64,000 nucleotides of DNA. Source: CAVTTH01 sp963737545 (GTDB lineage: Bacteria; Verrucomicrobiota; Verrucomicrobiia; Chthoniobacterales; UBA10450). Position 1 is the first letter of the stretch. Each line of letters starts with the position of its first letter. The notes beneath the pieces are model-generated. The model was not told where the DNA came from. It did no database searches and worked only from the letters and a program-made list of their open reading frames with translations. Positions 42,875 through 51,417 of the stretch are shown in pieces. A program made the position numbers and the translations under genes. The stretch lies in NCBI GenBank assembly GCA_963737545.1, contig CAVTTH010000003.1, positions 1,550,001 to 1,614,000 on the forward strand, given 5' to 3'.

Positions 42875-44107
42875 ATGAGGACAGTCGTCATTAATACCGG
42901 TACGGAGCTCTTGCTTGGCGATGTGCTCAACACGCATCTGGCGTTCATCGCCCGGGAAATCCTGCCGTTGGGTTTGCGAGTCGATCGGCAACTTACAGTG
43001 CCAGACGGTGTCGCCATTCGTGAGGCACTGGCAGAATCCTTCACGTCAGCTGATATCGTTTTTGTGACCGGTGGTCTTGGCCCGACGACTGACGACATCA
43101 CTCGCGAGCTGACGTCGGAGCTGCTGGGTCTTGAATTGAGAAACGATCCGGACGTGCTCGCAGCGATTAAGGAGCGGTACGTGCGGCGAGGTTACAAATG
43201 GACTTCCCGCATCGCGCGGCAGGCCAGCGTTCCGGTCGGTGCGGAAGTATTGCCTAACGAATACGGAACGGCACCCGGACTTTATTTCCGGGCGAATCTG
43301 AATCCGCAGGTCTGTTCTCCACATCTCTGCGTTCTGCCCGGACCTCCGCGCGAATTGCGACCCATGTTTGTGAACTTCGTATTGCCAATTTTGCAGCGGC
43401 TCGTTCCTTCACCTCCCGAGACAGTGTTCCGGACCTATCGCATTGTGGGAATGGGCGAATCTCTGGTGGAGGAGGCCATCGGGGAAAAAATTCTTGAGGT
43501 TCATGGAATTGAGCTGGGCTATTGTTCACGCCCCGGCGAAGTAGATCTCCGAATCATCGGCCCGTCGGCCGCGATCGAACAGGCCGCCGCGATTGTCCAA
43601 CCCGCCCTTGGAGAAGCCATTTTTTCCTCGGACGACGAGCAAATCGAAGAGGTCCTGATAAGCCTCCTGCTGGAGCGAAAGGAAACGCTCGCCCTCGCTG
43701 AGTCCTGCACCGGTGGCCTTCTGGCCCATCGCATCACGAATGTACCCGGCGCCTCGAGTGTTTTTCTGGCCGGTTACGTGACCTATGCCAATGCTGCGAA
43801 AGCAAAAGCCCTGGGTGTGGACGAAGCGTTGATTGAGAGGGAAGGTGCGGTCAGCGAATCGGTCGCGCGCGCGATGGCGGAGGGCGCCAGTGATCGGGCG
43901 AATGCGACGTACGCGCTGGCCACGACCGGAATTGCCGGTCCGGACGGAGGAACGGCGGAAAAGCCGGTTGGAACAGTCTACATTGCCCTCGCCTCGCCGA
44001 CGACGAAAACGCTCGTGCGCCGATTCGATTTTGCGAGTGACCGCGAGACTTTCAAGCAGCTCAGCGCGCAGGCTGCATTCAACATGCTTCGTCTGCGTTT
44101 ACTGTAA
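42875..44107 (+). CDS. cinA: CinA-family protein (competence/damage-inducible; NMN deamidase type)
   Basis: From ATG 42875 the 410-residue product has the N-terminal molybdopterin-binding-like (COG1058) domain with INTGTELLLGDVLNTH and VFVTGGLGPTTDDITRE, and the C-terminal amidohydrolase domain with LALAESCTGGLLAHRIT, GAVSESVARAMAEG and ATTGIAGPDGGTAEKPVGTV. The C-terminal domain of family members deamidates NMN in the pyridine nucleotide cycle; nadD, of NAD synthesis, lies 3 kb away. Confidence 0.95.
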   Translation: MRTVVINTGTELLLGDVLNTHLAFIAREILPLGLRVDRQLTVPDGVAIREALAESFTSADIVFVTGGLGPTTDDITRELTSELLGLELRNDPDVLAAIKERYVRRGYKWTSRIARQASVPVGAEVLPNEYGTAPGLYFRANLNPQVCSPHLCVLPGPPRELRPMFVNFVLPILQRLVPSPPETVFRTYRIVGMGESLVEEAIGEKILEVHGIELGYCSRPGEVDLRIIGPSAAIEQAAAIVQPALGEAIFSSDDEQIEEVLISLLLERKETLALAESCTGGLLAHRITNVPGASSVFLAGYVTYANAAKAKALGVDEALIEREGAVSESVARAMAEGASDRANATYALATTGIAGPDGGTAEKPVGTVYIALASPTTKTLVRRFDFASDRETFKQLSAQAAFNMLRLRLL

Positions 44108-44170
44108 TCGCGAGACTTTGTTGCTGCGCCGGGCCGAAGTGAGGTGTGCGGCGGAGTGGACGACAACAAT

Positions 44171-44812
44171 CTACGGCTGCACTTCCACCGGCGTGCCGAC
44201 CTTGACGTGATTGTAGAAAAGCTCGGCGGCCTGCGACGGCATCCGGATGCAGCCATGGGATGCCGGATATCCCGGCAGGAATCCGACGTGCATCCCGACA
44301 CCCTCGCTGGTCAAACGCATGAACCACTTCATCTCTGCGCCGACGAAATGCGTTCCGCTGGGCGCTGAGTCGATTTGCGAGCTTACTCCGCCACGAACAA
44401 TCCGGCCGCTGCCATCCCGGAAATCGCCATACAAGCTCGAGTGGTGATTCAGGTCCTTTTCCATCACCTTAAAGTTGCCCGTGGGAGTGGTGTGCCCGCG
44501 TTTTCCCGACGAGACTGGGCTGTCGATGGCGAGCTCGTTGCCATTGAACAAATAGGCGCGCTGCTTTGGTATCGAAACAATGACGTGCGCATTGTCCGGG
44601 GTAAGAGAGTCGAGTATGGCAGAATTAATTTTAATCGGATCCTGTCTCCGAAGAAGGTCTGAGGCTTTGCGTGATGGCTGGACCGCGACTGGAGGGCGCG
44701 AGAAGCCGGGCGCTCGGGCACGTGGGTTTGGTATCTGGCAAAGTGCGGTTGGCACGCCGCAGAACGCAATCGCAGCGGTCAAAGCACACAATCGTAGAAA
44801 AGCGGTATTCAC
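44171..44812 (-). CDS. Secreted L,D-transpeptidase (YkuD)
   Basis: The product has 213 residues with a signal peptide at 1-25 (ending near ALCQ). A Pro/Arg-rich linker leads to a YkuD domain from about residue 75, with IVSIPKQRAYLFNGNELA, HTTPTGNF and the catalytic motif SHGCIRM with Cys188. It probably acts on periplasmic peptidoglycan. It is the second YkuD enzyme in the window and lies just after (four bases) the next minus-strand gene. Confidence 0.92.
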   Translation of the reverse strand: MNTAFLRLCALTAAIAFCGVPTALCQIPNPRARAPGFSRPPVAVQPSRKASDLLRRQDPIKINSAILDSLTPDNAHVIVSIPKQRAYLFNGNELAIDSPVSSGKRGHTTPTGNFKVMEKDLNHHSSLYGDFRDGSGRIVRGGVSSQIDSAPSGTHFVGAEMKWFMRLTSEGVGMHVGFLPGYPASHGCIRMPSQAAELFYNHVKVGTPVEVQP

Positions 44813-44815
44813 GGG

Positions 44816-45622
44816 TTAATCACTTGTATACGTATTGAGTCTATTTAGCCAGCCCGACAACCAGCGCGCTTCGTTTCGCTCGGGTGGAGAATTTTGCACA
44901 CGTCGATTCAACACGACTTTTGCCGATTGGGCGAAGTCTTTTGTCGCCGAATTACGAGAAACTTCTGTCATCCCTTCCAGCACCTGCAATAATCCCCAGC
45001 CTTCCCCATGGTAACGCTCTGATGCGAGAACGCCTTCACCCTTGAAGTTCACGTAATCAACGAGAGCATACATGCCTTGTGCGGAGGCAGCGACGCTTTG
45101 GAAATTCCGCTGAATTCTTCCACGCTCGGAGGCCGGTGTTTCCCCCAGCATCTTGGGAAGCGCTTCCTGCAAGCGTTGCACCATGAACCGAGTCTGAAGG
45201 TCGACCGTATCCGCGAGAAAATGGCGCAATTGTCCCATCTCTGCGCTTTGCGACGCCCGCAAGAAATCCGCGCGCGTGTTCCAGGGACAGAACGATGGGT
45301 GCCGGGCAAGTAACAACTGGGGAAGCTTCGCGCCACGCGCGGAAATAAAATCAACGGCCTTGGGAAAACTTTCATCAAACGGCCCGCGGACCCCTTTTGG
45401 ATACCAGATGAAGTGACCGATGCCGAGCGAAGCAAAGTTTTCCCCCTCATTCCAGGAAGTGAGTCCGGCAATTGTGCCATTGCATTCATTCTGCCAGATT
45501 TTGCGGCCGATCCGCATGGCTTCGGCCTCGGAAAGCGTCACCGCCAACGCGATCGAGGACGCGAAAAGGCAGGCGGCCAGCACGGACAATCCCGCCCAAA
45601 AACGCCGGCATTTTATCTGCAT
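44816..45622 (-). CDS. Conserved secreted protein of unknown function
   Basis: A signal peptide (residues 1-27, ending SSIALA) precedes a 240-residue domain beginning IGRKIWQNECNGTIAGLTSW, then NEGENFASLGIGHFIWYP. I recall this pattern from widespread uncharacterised secreted proteins. An early Glu in NECNG and the GIGH segment recall lysozyme-like folds, but I cannot show that. It is immediately upstream of the L,D-transpeptidase gene, so a role in the cell wall is a reasonable inference. Confidence 0.7.
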   Translation of the reverse strand: MQIKCRRFWAGLSVLAACLFASSIALAVTLSEAEAMRIGRKIWQNECNGTIAGLTSWNEGENFASLGIGHFIWYPKGVRGPFDESFPKAVDFISARGAKLPQLLLARHPSFCPWNTRADFLRASQSAEMGQLRHFLADTVDLQTRFMVQRLQEALPKMLGETPASERGRIQRNFQSVAASAQGMYALVDYVNFKGEGVLASERYHGEGWGLLQVLEGMTEVSRNSATKDFAQSAKVVLNRRVQNSPPERNEARWLSGWLNRLNTYTSD

Positions 45623-45714
45623 GGGCAGCGCCTTGACGTGTGCAGTTTATCCATTAGCGTGCTGCCTCTCGTGGCAATTCCATTCGCCAAAGCCACCGAC
45701 TAACTCCCTTAATT

Positions 45715-46467
45715 ATGAAACAATTCGTTGTTGCCATCGTCGCAGTTACTCTTGCTTCAATCTGCTTCGCGCAAGAGAAAACAGAACTCAAAGATTCCAG
45801 AGACAAAGTCAGTTATAGCATCGGTCTCGATATCGGTTCCACTTTTAAAAAGCAGAAGATGGACATTAACCTCGATATTCTCCAGAAGGGCCTGAAGGAT
45901 GGCGTCAGCGGGGCGAAACCTCTGCTGACCGAGGAGCAAATCCGGGAAACGATGACGACGTATTCGAAGGAAATGACCGAAAAGCAGAAGGAGGTTGCCA
46001 AGGAAGAGGGGCAGAAAAACGCCGCGGCCGGCGAAGTCTTCCTCGCGGAGAACAAAAAGAAAGAGGGCGTAAAGACGACAGCCAGCGGTTTGCAATACAA
46101 GGTTCTCAAGCAGGGAACGGGTCCGACCGCCAAAGCGACGGATGCCGTCACGACGAATTACCGTGGCACCTTGATTGACGGCAAGGAATTCGACAGCTCC
46201 TTCAAGCGCGGGGAACCGGCGACATTCCCGGTCTCTGGCGTGATCAAAGGCTGGACCGAGGCCCTCCAACTCATGAACGTCGGATCGAGGTACCAGCTTT
46301 TTGTTCCGCCCTCTCTGGCCTATGGGGAACGCGGTGCGGGGCAGGATATCGGACCGAACGAGACCCTGATCTTCGAAGTGGAATTGCTGGCGATCAAATC
46401 ACCGGAAGCGAAACCCGCAGCGCCAACGCCAGTCTCAACTGCGGCTCCAAAGGCTTCGCCCAAGTAG
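45715..46467 (+). CDS. FKBP-type peptidyl-prolyl isomerase (Mip/FkpA-like, exported)
   Basis: It catalyses cis-trans isomerisation of prolyl bonds during envelope protein folding. The 250-residue product has a signal peptide (1-19, ending CFAQ) and the Mip-type helical dimerisation domain with DKVSYSIGLDIGSTFKKQ. The FKBP domain is at about 125-225, with GLQYKVLKQGTG, GKEFDSSFKRGEPATFPV, VIKGWTEALQLM and IPPSLAYGERG-type (VPPSLAYGERGAG) motifs. An Ala/Pro tail ends the protein. Confidence 0.95.
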   Translation: MKQFVVAIVAVTLASICFAQEKTELKDSRDKVSYSIGLDIGSTFKKQKMDINLDILQKGLKDGVSGAKPLLTEEQIRETMTTYSKEMTEKQKEVAKEEGQKNAAAGEVFLAENKKKEGVKTTASGLQYKVLKQGTGPTAKATDAVTTNYRGTLIDGKEFDSSFKRGEPATFPVSGVIKGWTEALQLMNVGSRYQLFVPPSLAYGERGAGQDIGPNETLIFEVELLAIKSPEAKPAAPTPVSTAAPKASPK

Positions 46468-46532
46468 AAATCGCGGAGGCGGAGAGGTCCGTTGCCGAGT
46501 GTCCTGTTTGTCCCGGGCGGCTCCAAGTCCGT

Positions 46533-46901
46533 CTACAGCTGTCGGGCTTGCGCCGGCGTTTCCCACTCGATTCTAGGAGCATCGCCCCACAGATCTTCGA
46601 GACTGTAGAAGGCCCGCTTATCGCGATGAAAGACGTGTGCGATCACCTGCATGTAATCGAGGACGATCCACTGACTGGCTGGAAATCCATCGACAGCGGT
46701 CGCGCGAATGCCGTGGTCCTCTTTCAGCCGTGTCTCGATTTCATTCGCGATCGCTTTGAGATGCGGTTCCGACGTCCCGGAGCAAATGACGAAAAAATCG
46801 GTGAAAGTAGAAATCTCACGCAGATCGAGCACGATGACATCCTCCGCTTTTTTGTTGGAAGCGAATTCAGCGCAGAGTTTCGCGAGATTTTCGGGTGTTA
46901 T
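46533..46901 (-). CDS. rsfS: Ribosomal silencing factor RsfS; no standard start codon at the expected place
   Basis: RsfS binds L14 and blocks subunit joining when nutrients are short. The core LDLREISTFTDFFVICSGTS, HGIRATAVDGFP, QWIVLDYMQVIAHVFH and YSLEDLWGDA is clear. The family N-terminus (NLAKLCAEFASNKKAEDVIV) is also encoded upstream of the first possible GTG (46832). The codon where a start is expected (46901-46899) is ATA, overlapping the nadD stop. An ATG there would give the usual ATGA overlap, so a base error or a rare ATA start is likely. Length 122 from ATA. Confidence 0.85.
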   Translation of the reverse strand: MTPENLAKLCAEFASNKKAEDVIVLDLREISTFTDFFVICSGTSEPHLKAIANEIETRLKEDHGIRATAVDGFPASQWIVLDYMQVIAHVFHRDKRAFYSLEDLWGDAPRIEWETPAQARQL

Positions 46902-47470
46902 TTGTTCTGCTCCTGGTAAATCTGCTGGCGACGAATGATCTCTTCCACGGCTGGAGGTACGAGATAACGGATCGAGCGGCCAGTAGCAACTCTGTTTCTG
47001 ATATCGGTCGCGGAGATGTTAATTTGACGGTGAATCACCGGATAGCTTGTCTTGGCCGTTTCGGGATTGCCCCGCGAAAGCACCACGAACTGCACCAGCT
47101 CGCGTAGTTCATTGAAGCGATGCCACGTCTCGAGCTGTGCCAGGTTGTCGTCACCGAGTAGGAAGAAATACTCGGCCGAGCCTTCGCGTTGCCGGATTTC
47201 CTCGACCGTGTCGATGGTGTAGGAGGGTGCGCCGCGCCGCAGTTCGCACAGATCGAGCAAGAACCCGGGCTCTCCTGCGATCGCCGCCTGAAGCATTTCG
47301 AGTCGAATCTTCGCGTCGGTCGCCGGAGCGATTTTGAACGGCGAAACGGCGGCCGGCACGAAGATCAATTTCTCAAGCCGAAGTCGTTCCGAAGCCTCGC
47401 GGGCCAGGATCAAATGGCCGTGATGGATCGGATCGAACGTGCCGCCATAGATGCCGATCTTCTTTGCCAT
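46898..47470 (-). CDS. nadD: Nicotinate-nucleotide adenylyltransferase
   Basis: NadD adenylates nicotinate mononucleotide in NAD synthesis. The nucleotidyltransferase motif GIYGGTFDPIHHGHLILA is at residues 6-23, with FFLLGDDNLAQLETWHRF and the C-terminal ISATDIRNRVATGRSIRYLV. Length is 190 residues. It sits directly upstream of rsfS, a very common gene pair. Confidence 0.96.
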   Translation of the reverse strand: MAKKIGIYGGTFDPIHHGHLILAREASERLRLEKLIFVPAAVSPFKIAPATDAKIRLEMLQAAIAGEPGFLLDLCELRRGAPSYTIDTVEEIRQREGSAEYFFLLGDDNLAQLETWHRFNELRELVQFVVLSRGNPETAKTSYPVIHRQINISATDIRNRVATGRSIRYLVPPAVEEIIRRQQIYQEQNK

Positions 47471-47560
47471 TCAGCTAAAGCTCATCGAAGGATTTCGTGA
47501 GAGGCGCGTTGCTTCGTTTTTTGTTTTCTCTGGCAGGATCGACATCTAATTTGCGAACCT

Positions 47561-48662
47561 ATGGAGAGCGCTTCGCTCGGTCAACTTATCCTTACCGGAG
47601 TTCCCGGTACTGAGCTCGACAGTGCGACAGCCGCCTTGTTTCGTCGCGTCCAGCCGGGTGGATTTATCATCTTTGGGCGCAACATCAAGTCCGCGTCCCA
47701 ACTTCGGAAGCTGATCGATGATCTGCGCGATCTGAGCGAAATCGAGCCGATCATCACGATAGATCAGGAAGGTGGGCGCGTTTCACGCCTGCGCTTGATT
47801 GGCAACGAACCTCCGAATGCGCAGCAGTTGCGGGAGAAAGGCGACATTGATCTCGTGAGGCGGCACGGCGAAATCACCGGCCGTCTCTTGCGTCTCTTCG
47901 GTTTTAATCTCGATCTCTGTCCCGTTCTCGACATTTCCTTCAATGACGAAGCTGACAACTCGCTCCGGGGTCGTTGCTACGGGACTAACGTCGAACAAGT
48001 CGTTAAGCTGGCCGGCGCTTTCAACGACGCCTTGCGCGAGCAGGGAATCGCAAGTTGCGGGAAACATTTCCCGGGTTATTCCGCCGCCACGATCGATGCG
48101 CACCATGAATTGCCCGTAATTGAGCGGAGCCGCGAGGAGCTGGATTCAGAAGAGCTCGCAGTTTTCCGTCAGTTCATCGACAAAGTGGACAGCATGATGA
48201 TTTGCCACGGATGGTATCCCTCGCTGGAGACGGAGAAGATGCCAGCCTCCTTGTCGCACCGCATCGTTACCGAATTGCTGCGTCGGGAATTTGGTTTCGA
48301 CGGTCTTATAATGACAGACGACCTCGATATGGGCGCGATTCTGAATGAGTACAGGTCTCGAGGAAACCATCCGCCGGGCGATTTCAGCGGGAAACGACCT
48401 GGCGATGATCTGTCATCGCATCCCGTCCATCGACGAAGCACTCGGTTGCATGGCAAAGCTTCCCAGAGATGAAGTCGATCGTGCGCTCGCTGACGTCGCC
48501 CGTTTTAAAGAAAAGCTTATCTCGCCCGATGCGTTCTCGGAGATGAAATTTTCGGACGTGGACGGAGAGATTTGGAAACTGCGCGTAGCAGTTCTTGGCG
48601 AAGAACGAGCCGCGAAGTTAAGCCCGGAAGACGGTAAACGTTCACCGGTGGAGTTATATTGA
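47561..48662 (+). CDS. nagZ: Glycoside hydrolase family 3 (beta-N-acetylhexosaminidase-like), with an apparent +1 frameshift
   Basis: The family removes N-acetylglucosamine from muropeptides during wall recycling. From ATG 47561 the sequence has GGFIIFGRNIKS, TIDQEGGRVSRLR, the catalytic-loop segment GKHFPGYSAATIDAHHELP and DGLIMTDDLDMGAI. After LNEY (48350) an extra A at 48353 shifts the frame. The expected GLEETIRRAISAGNDLAMIC continues in the next frame to 48662. Removing it gives 366 residues. The cytoplasmic NagZ role is the likeliest; no signal peptide is present. Confidence 0.9.
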
Positions 48663-48774
48663 CGCAGGAAGGCAGTTGCGAAACAGGGTTCTCTCGCTTG
48701 CAAAGATCACGGAGCCGCCTCCTGATTTTCCCGATCCGATTGACGACGCCAGACGCAGCTCATAACATGCGCGC

Positions 48775-49479
48775 GTGCAATCGGAGCTGGAACAACTGCT
48801 TGTCCTTCAGGATCGCGAGCAGAAGATCAGGCAAATCCAGGCAGAAACGAAGAACCTTCCTCTGCAGCGGAGAAATCTCGAAGCACAGCTCGCCGCTAGT
48901 GTCGCCAATCTTGAGGCGCTGAAACAACGAGCGCGGCAACTTGAGGTCGATCGCAAGAGATTGGAACTCGATGTCGGAATCCGGACGGACAGCGTGGCGA
49001 AATTGCGAACACAACAGTACGAGACGCGGAAGAATGACGAGTTCGCTGCGATGGGACACGAGATCGAACGCTATCAGAATGAAATTAGCGCGATTGAGGA
49101 TCGTGAACTCGAGCTAATGGATCAGCAGGATAAGCTCAAAGTCGAAGTCGCAGCCGAAGAAAAAAAAGCCGCTGGAACGAAAGATTCAATCGGGCGACAA
49201 ATGACCGATCTGGAAGCCAAGGCAAAAGCATTGGAAGAGCGACTACAGGACTTGACCAGGGAACGTGCCGAGCTGGCAGGAAAGATTGACGAAGACGTGC
49301 TCGATCGTTTCAAGCGGCTTTTTGCGAGCAAAGGCGATGCTGCAGTGGTCGCGCTCGAGCACGACGTTTGCACCGGTTGCCATATGAAAATCACCGCGCA
49401 AACGGCGGTGCGGGTGAAGGGCGGCAAGGAAATCGTCAGCTGCGAACAGTGCGGCCGAATCCTCTACGCGGCAGAATAA
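48775..49479 (+). CDS. Coiled-coil protein with C4 zinc ribbon (COG1579 type)
   Basis: The 234-residue product (GTG start) is a long coiled coil up to about residue 195 (LEQLLVLQDREQKIRQIQAE at the start). It is followed by a C-terminal zinc ribbon with CTGCHMKIT and CEQCGRILY. This combination is the conserved COG1579/DUF164-type family, suspected to bind nucleic acid but of unknown role. It is 112 bases downstream of nagZ. Confidence 0.85.
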   Translation: MQSELEQLLVLQDREQKIRQIQAETKNLPLQRRNLEAQLAASVANLEALKQRARQLEVDRKRLELDVGIRTDSVAKLRTQQYETRKNDEFAAMGHEIERYQNEISAIEDRELELMDQQDKLKVEVAAEEKKAAGTKDSIGRQMTDLEAKAKALEERLQDLTRERAELAGKIDEDVLDRFKRLFASKGDAAVVALEHDVCTGCHMKITAQTAVRVKGGKEIVSCEQCGRILYAAE

Positions 49480-49514
49480 TCATACCGATGCCAGCAGGCG
49501 AAAGGCATCGAAAC

Positions 49515-49544
49515 GGGCTGCCGCCTCACGTTGAGCGGCAGCCC
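49515..49544. terminator. Hairpin between convergent genes, probable bidirectional terminator
   Basis: GGGCTGCCG (49515-49523) pairs with CGGCAGCCC (49536-49544), and CTCA/TGAG extends the stem inside. It lies between the stops of the zinc-ribbon gene and the convergent gene at 49554. There is no clear T run on either side, so termination is inferred from position and stem strength. Confidence 0.6.
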
Positions 49545-49553
49545 ACCGACTGA

Positions 49554-49985
49554 TTATTTCTTGATATGCAGATCGACTCCGGCGCCGCCGACCGTGAGAT
49601 CGACGCCTCTGGTCGTGGCCTGGAGTTCTATCCGCACACCGTTTTGGTTTTGCATGGTGGCGGCTCCCCCGCCGCCTGCGACCGCAATACCCGCAGCTAC
49701 GGCGGCATAGTTGCCGTCAAAGTCTTGAAGCTTGTGCAAGTTGTAGACTTTGCCTGTCGCCGTGGCTTCGGAAATTCCTACTTTGCCTATCGACAAGCCC
49801 TTGACGCCAATGGCGTACGACTTGCCCTTGTAGGTCAGTGTTCCGCCGCCCCAGCTGAAACCGATCCCCGCGGCGACCGATCCGCTACTCAATTTTATGG
49901 TTGCGCTCGGTTTGTCCGAACTCTCTGCGCGAATGCTTGTCGCTATTAGACAAACGAAAAGCAGTAAAACCGAAGTTCTTTTCAT
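49554..49985 (-). CDS. Small exported protein, DUF1134/EipA-like
   Basis: A signal peptide (1-20, ending SIRAE) precedes a Gly/Ala/Ser-rich beta domain with SGSVAAGIGFSWGGGTLTYK, then GKSYAIGVKGLSIGKVGISE, TGKVYNLHKLQDFDGNY, and NQNGVRIELQATTRGVDL. The order of these segments resembles DUF1134 (EipA) envelope proteins of alphaproteobacteria; that match is from memory. AAAGGAG lies a few bases before the ATG, a good ribosome-binding site. Length is 143 residues. Confidence 0.75.
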   Translation of the reverse strand: MKRTSVLLLFVCLIATSIRAESSDKPSATIKLSSGSVAAGIGFSWGGGTLTYKGKSYAIGVKGLSIGKVGISEATATGKVYNLHKLQDFDGNYAAVAAGIAVAGGGGAATMQNQNGVRIELQATTRGVDLTVGGAGVDLHIKK

Positions 49986-50069
49986 AATGTTTCTCCTTTA
50001 ATTGTTCTCGACTAGCGAACAGATAGAGGGCCGGGAGATTTCAAGTCAAGAGGTTTCGTTCCAGACTGG

Positions 50070-51194
50070 CTAAACGTTGAACCGGAACTCTACGACGTCG
50101 CCGTCGCGCACGATGTAATCTTTTCCCTCGATTCGCAGTTTGCCGGCCTCGCGCGCTCTGGCGAATGAGCCATGCGAGATCAGATCATCAAAGTGAACAA
50201 TTTCGGCCGCGATGAAACCGCGCTCGAAATCGGAGTGAATGACGCCGGCAGCGGCCGGCGCCTTGTCGCCCTCGTGGATCGTCCAGGCACGCGTTTCCTT
50301 TTCTCCGGTCGTCAGGTAAGTCCGGAGACCGAGCAGATGATAAACGGCGCGGATCAGCGCGCTGACTCCGCTCCCGGCAACTCCGAGATCGCGCAAATAT
50401 TCCTGCGCTTCCTCCTCGCTCAGATCGACCAGTTCGCTCTCGATCTGCGCGCTAATCACGACCGCTTCCGTCGCGAAATGGTTCTGCGCGTAATCCTGCA
50501 CCGCCTTGACGTGGCGTGCGGCATCGCTTTGGTCGTCTATTTTCGCAAGATTCGCCAGGTCGGATTCTGCCACGTTGCATGCAAACAAGGTCGGCTTCGA
50601 TGTGAGCAGAAAGAAATCCCGCACGACCGCTTTTTCCTCTGGAGTCATTTCGAATGTGATCGCTGGTTTCCCGGCATCGAGATGCGGCAGCAATTTCTCG
50701 ATGAGGGAGTTTTCCGTTCTTGCTGTCTTCGATCCGGCCCGTACCTCTTTTTGCAAACGATCATGGCGCTTTTGGAGCGACGCGAGATCGGCGAGCACGA
50801 GTTCCGTATTGATTACTTCGATATCGCGGACGGGATCAATCGTGCCGCTGACGTGATGGATGTCGCTGTTTTCGAAACAACGCACGACCTGCACGATCGC
50901 GTGAACTTCACGGATATGACTGAGAAACTGATTGCCGAGTCCCTCCCCGGCACTCGCGCCTTTGACCAGCCCGGCGATATCGACAAATTCGATCGCGGCC
51001 GGAATAATTTTTTGCGAATGCGACAGCTCGGCGAGTTTCGCGAGTCGGTGATCGGGCACAGTGACAACGCCGAGATTGGGATCAATCGTACAAAATGGAT
51101 AGTTCGCGGCCTGTGCTTTGCGAGTGCGGGTGACGGCGTTGAAGAGCGTGGATTTCCCGACATTCGGCAAGCCCACGATTCCAGCGCTCAACAT
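50070..51194 (-). CDS. ychF: Ribosome-binding ATPase YchF (Obg family)
   Basis: YchF is an Obg-family P-loop protein that prefers ATP and binds ribosomes. From ATG 51194 the 374-residue product starts AGIVGLPNVGKSTLFNAVT, then IEFVDIAGLVKGASAGEGLGN (G3 region) and the C-terminal TGS domain ending DYIVRDGDVVEFRFNV. The length is close to the usual 363. The frame is open 19 codons upstream, but the G1 motif sits immediately after this ATG. Confidence 0.96.
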   Translation of the reverse strand: MLSAGIVGLPNVGKSTLFNAVTRTRKAQAANYPFCTIDPNLGVVTVPDHRLAKLAELSHSQKIIPAAIEFVDIAGLVKGASAGEGLGNQFLSHIREVHAIVQVVRCFENSDIHHVSGTIDPVRDIEVINTELVLADLASLQKRHDRLQKEVRAGSKTARTENSLIEKLLPHLDAGKPAITFEMTPEEKAVVRDFFLLTSKPTLFACNVAESDLANLAKIDDQSDAARHVKAVQDYAQNHFATEAVVISAQIESELVDLSEEEAQEYLRDLGVAGSGVSALIRAVYHLLGLRTYLTTGEKETRAWTIHEGDKAPAAAGVIHSDFERGFIAAEIVHFDDLISHGSFARAREAGKLRIEGKDYIVRDGDVVEFRFNV

Positions 51195-51329
51195 AGGCGC
51201 GGACGTTACTGCGGATAAGCCAGGGGAGCAACGCATCCCGGAGCGGTGCATCTGGGCGAAGCTCCTGCATTGATGGCCCGGCGGGATCTCGCCCTCCCGG
51301 CGGACGATGTAATGCTATTGAAGAATCAT

Positions 51330-51402
51330 CGGGCCGGCGGGATTCGAACCCACGACCTCTTGAACCCCATTCAAGCGCACTACCAAGCTGTGCTACGGCC
51401 CG
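51330..51402 (-). tRNA. tRNA-Pro (GGG)
   Basis: On the minus strand a 73-base sequence folds as a full cloverleaf. The acceptor stem is CGGGCCG/CGGCCCG, the D arm is GCAC/GTGC, the anticodon stem is CTTGA/TCAAG with loop ATGGGGT, and the T loop is TTCGAAT. The anticodon GGG reads proline codon CCC. CCA is not encoded. It lies between ychF and the HDAC-family gene. Confidence 0.96.
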
Positions 51403-51417
51403 CGATGAGTGCGGGAA

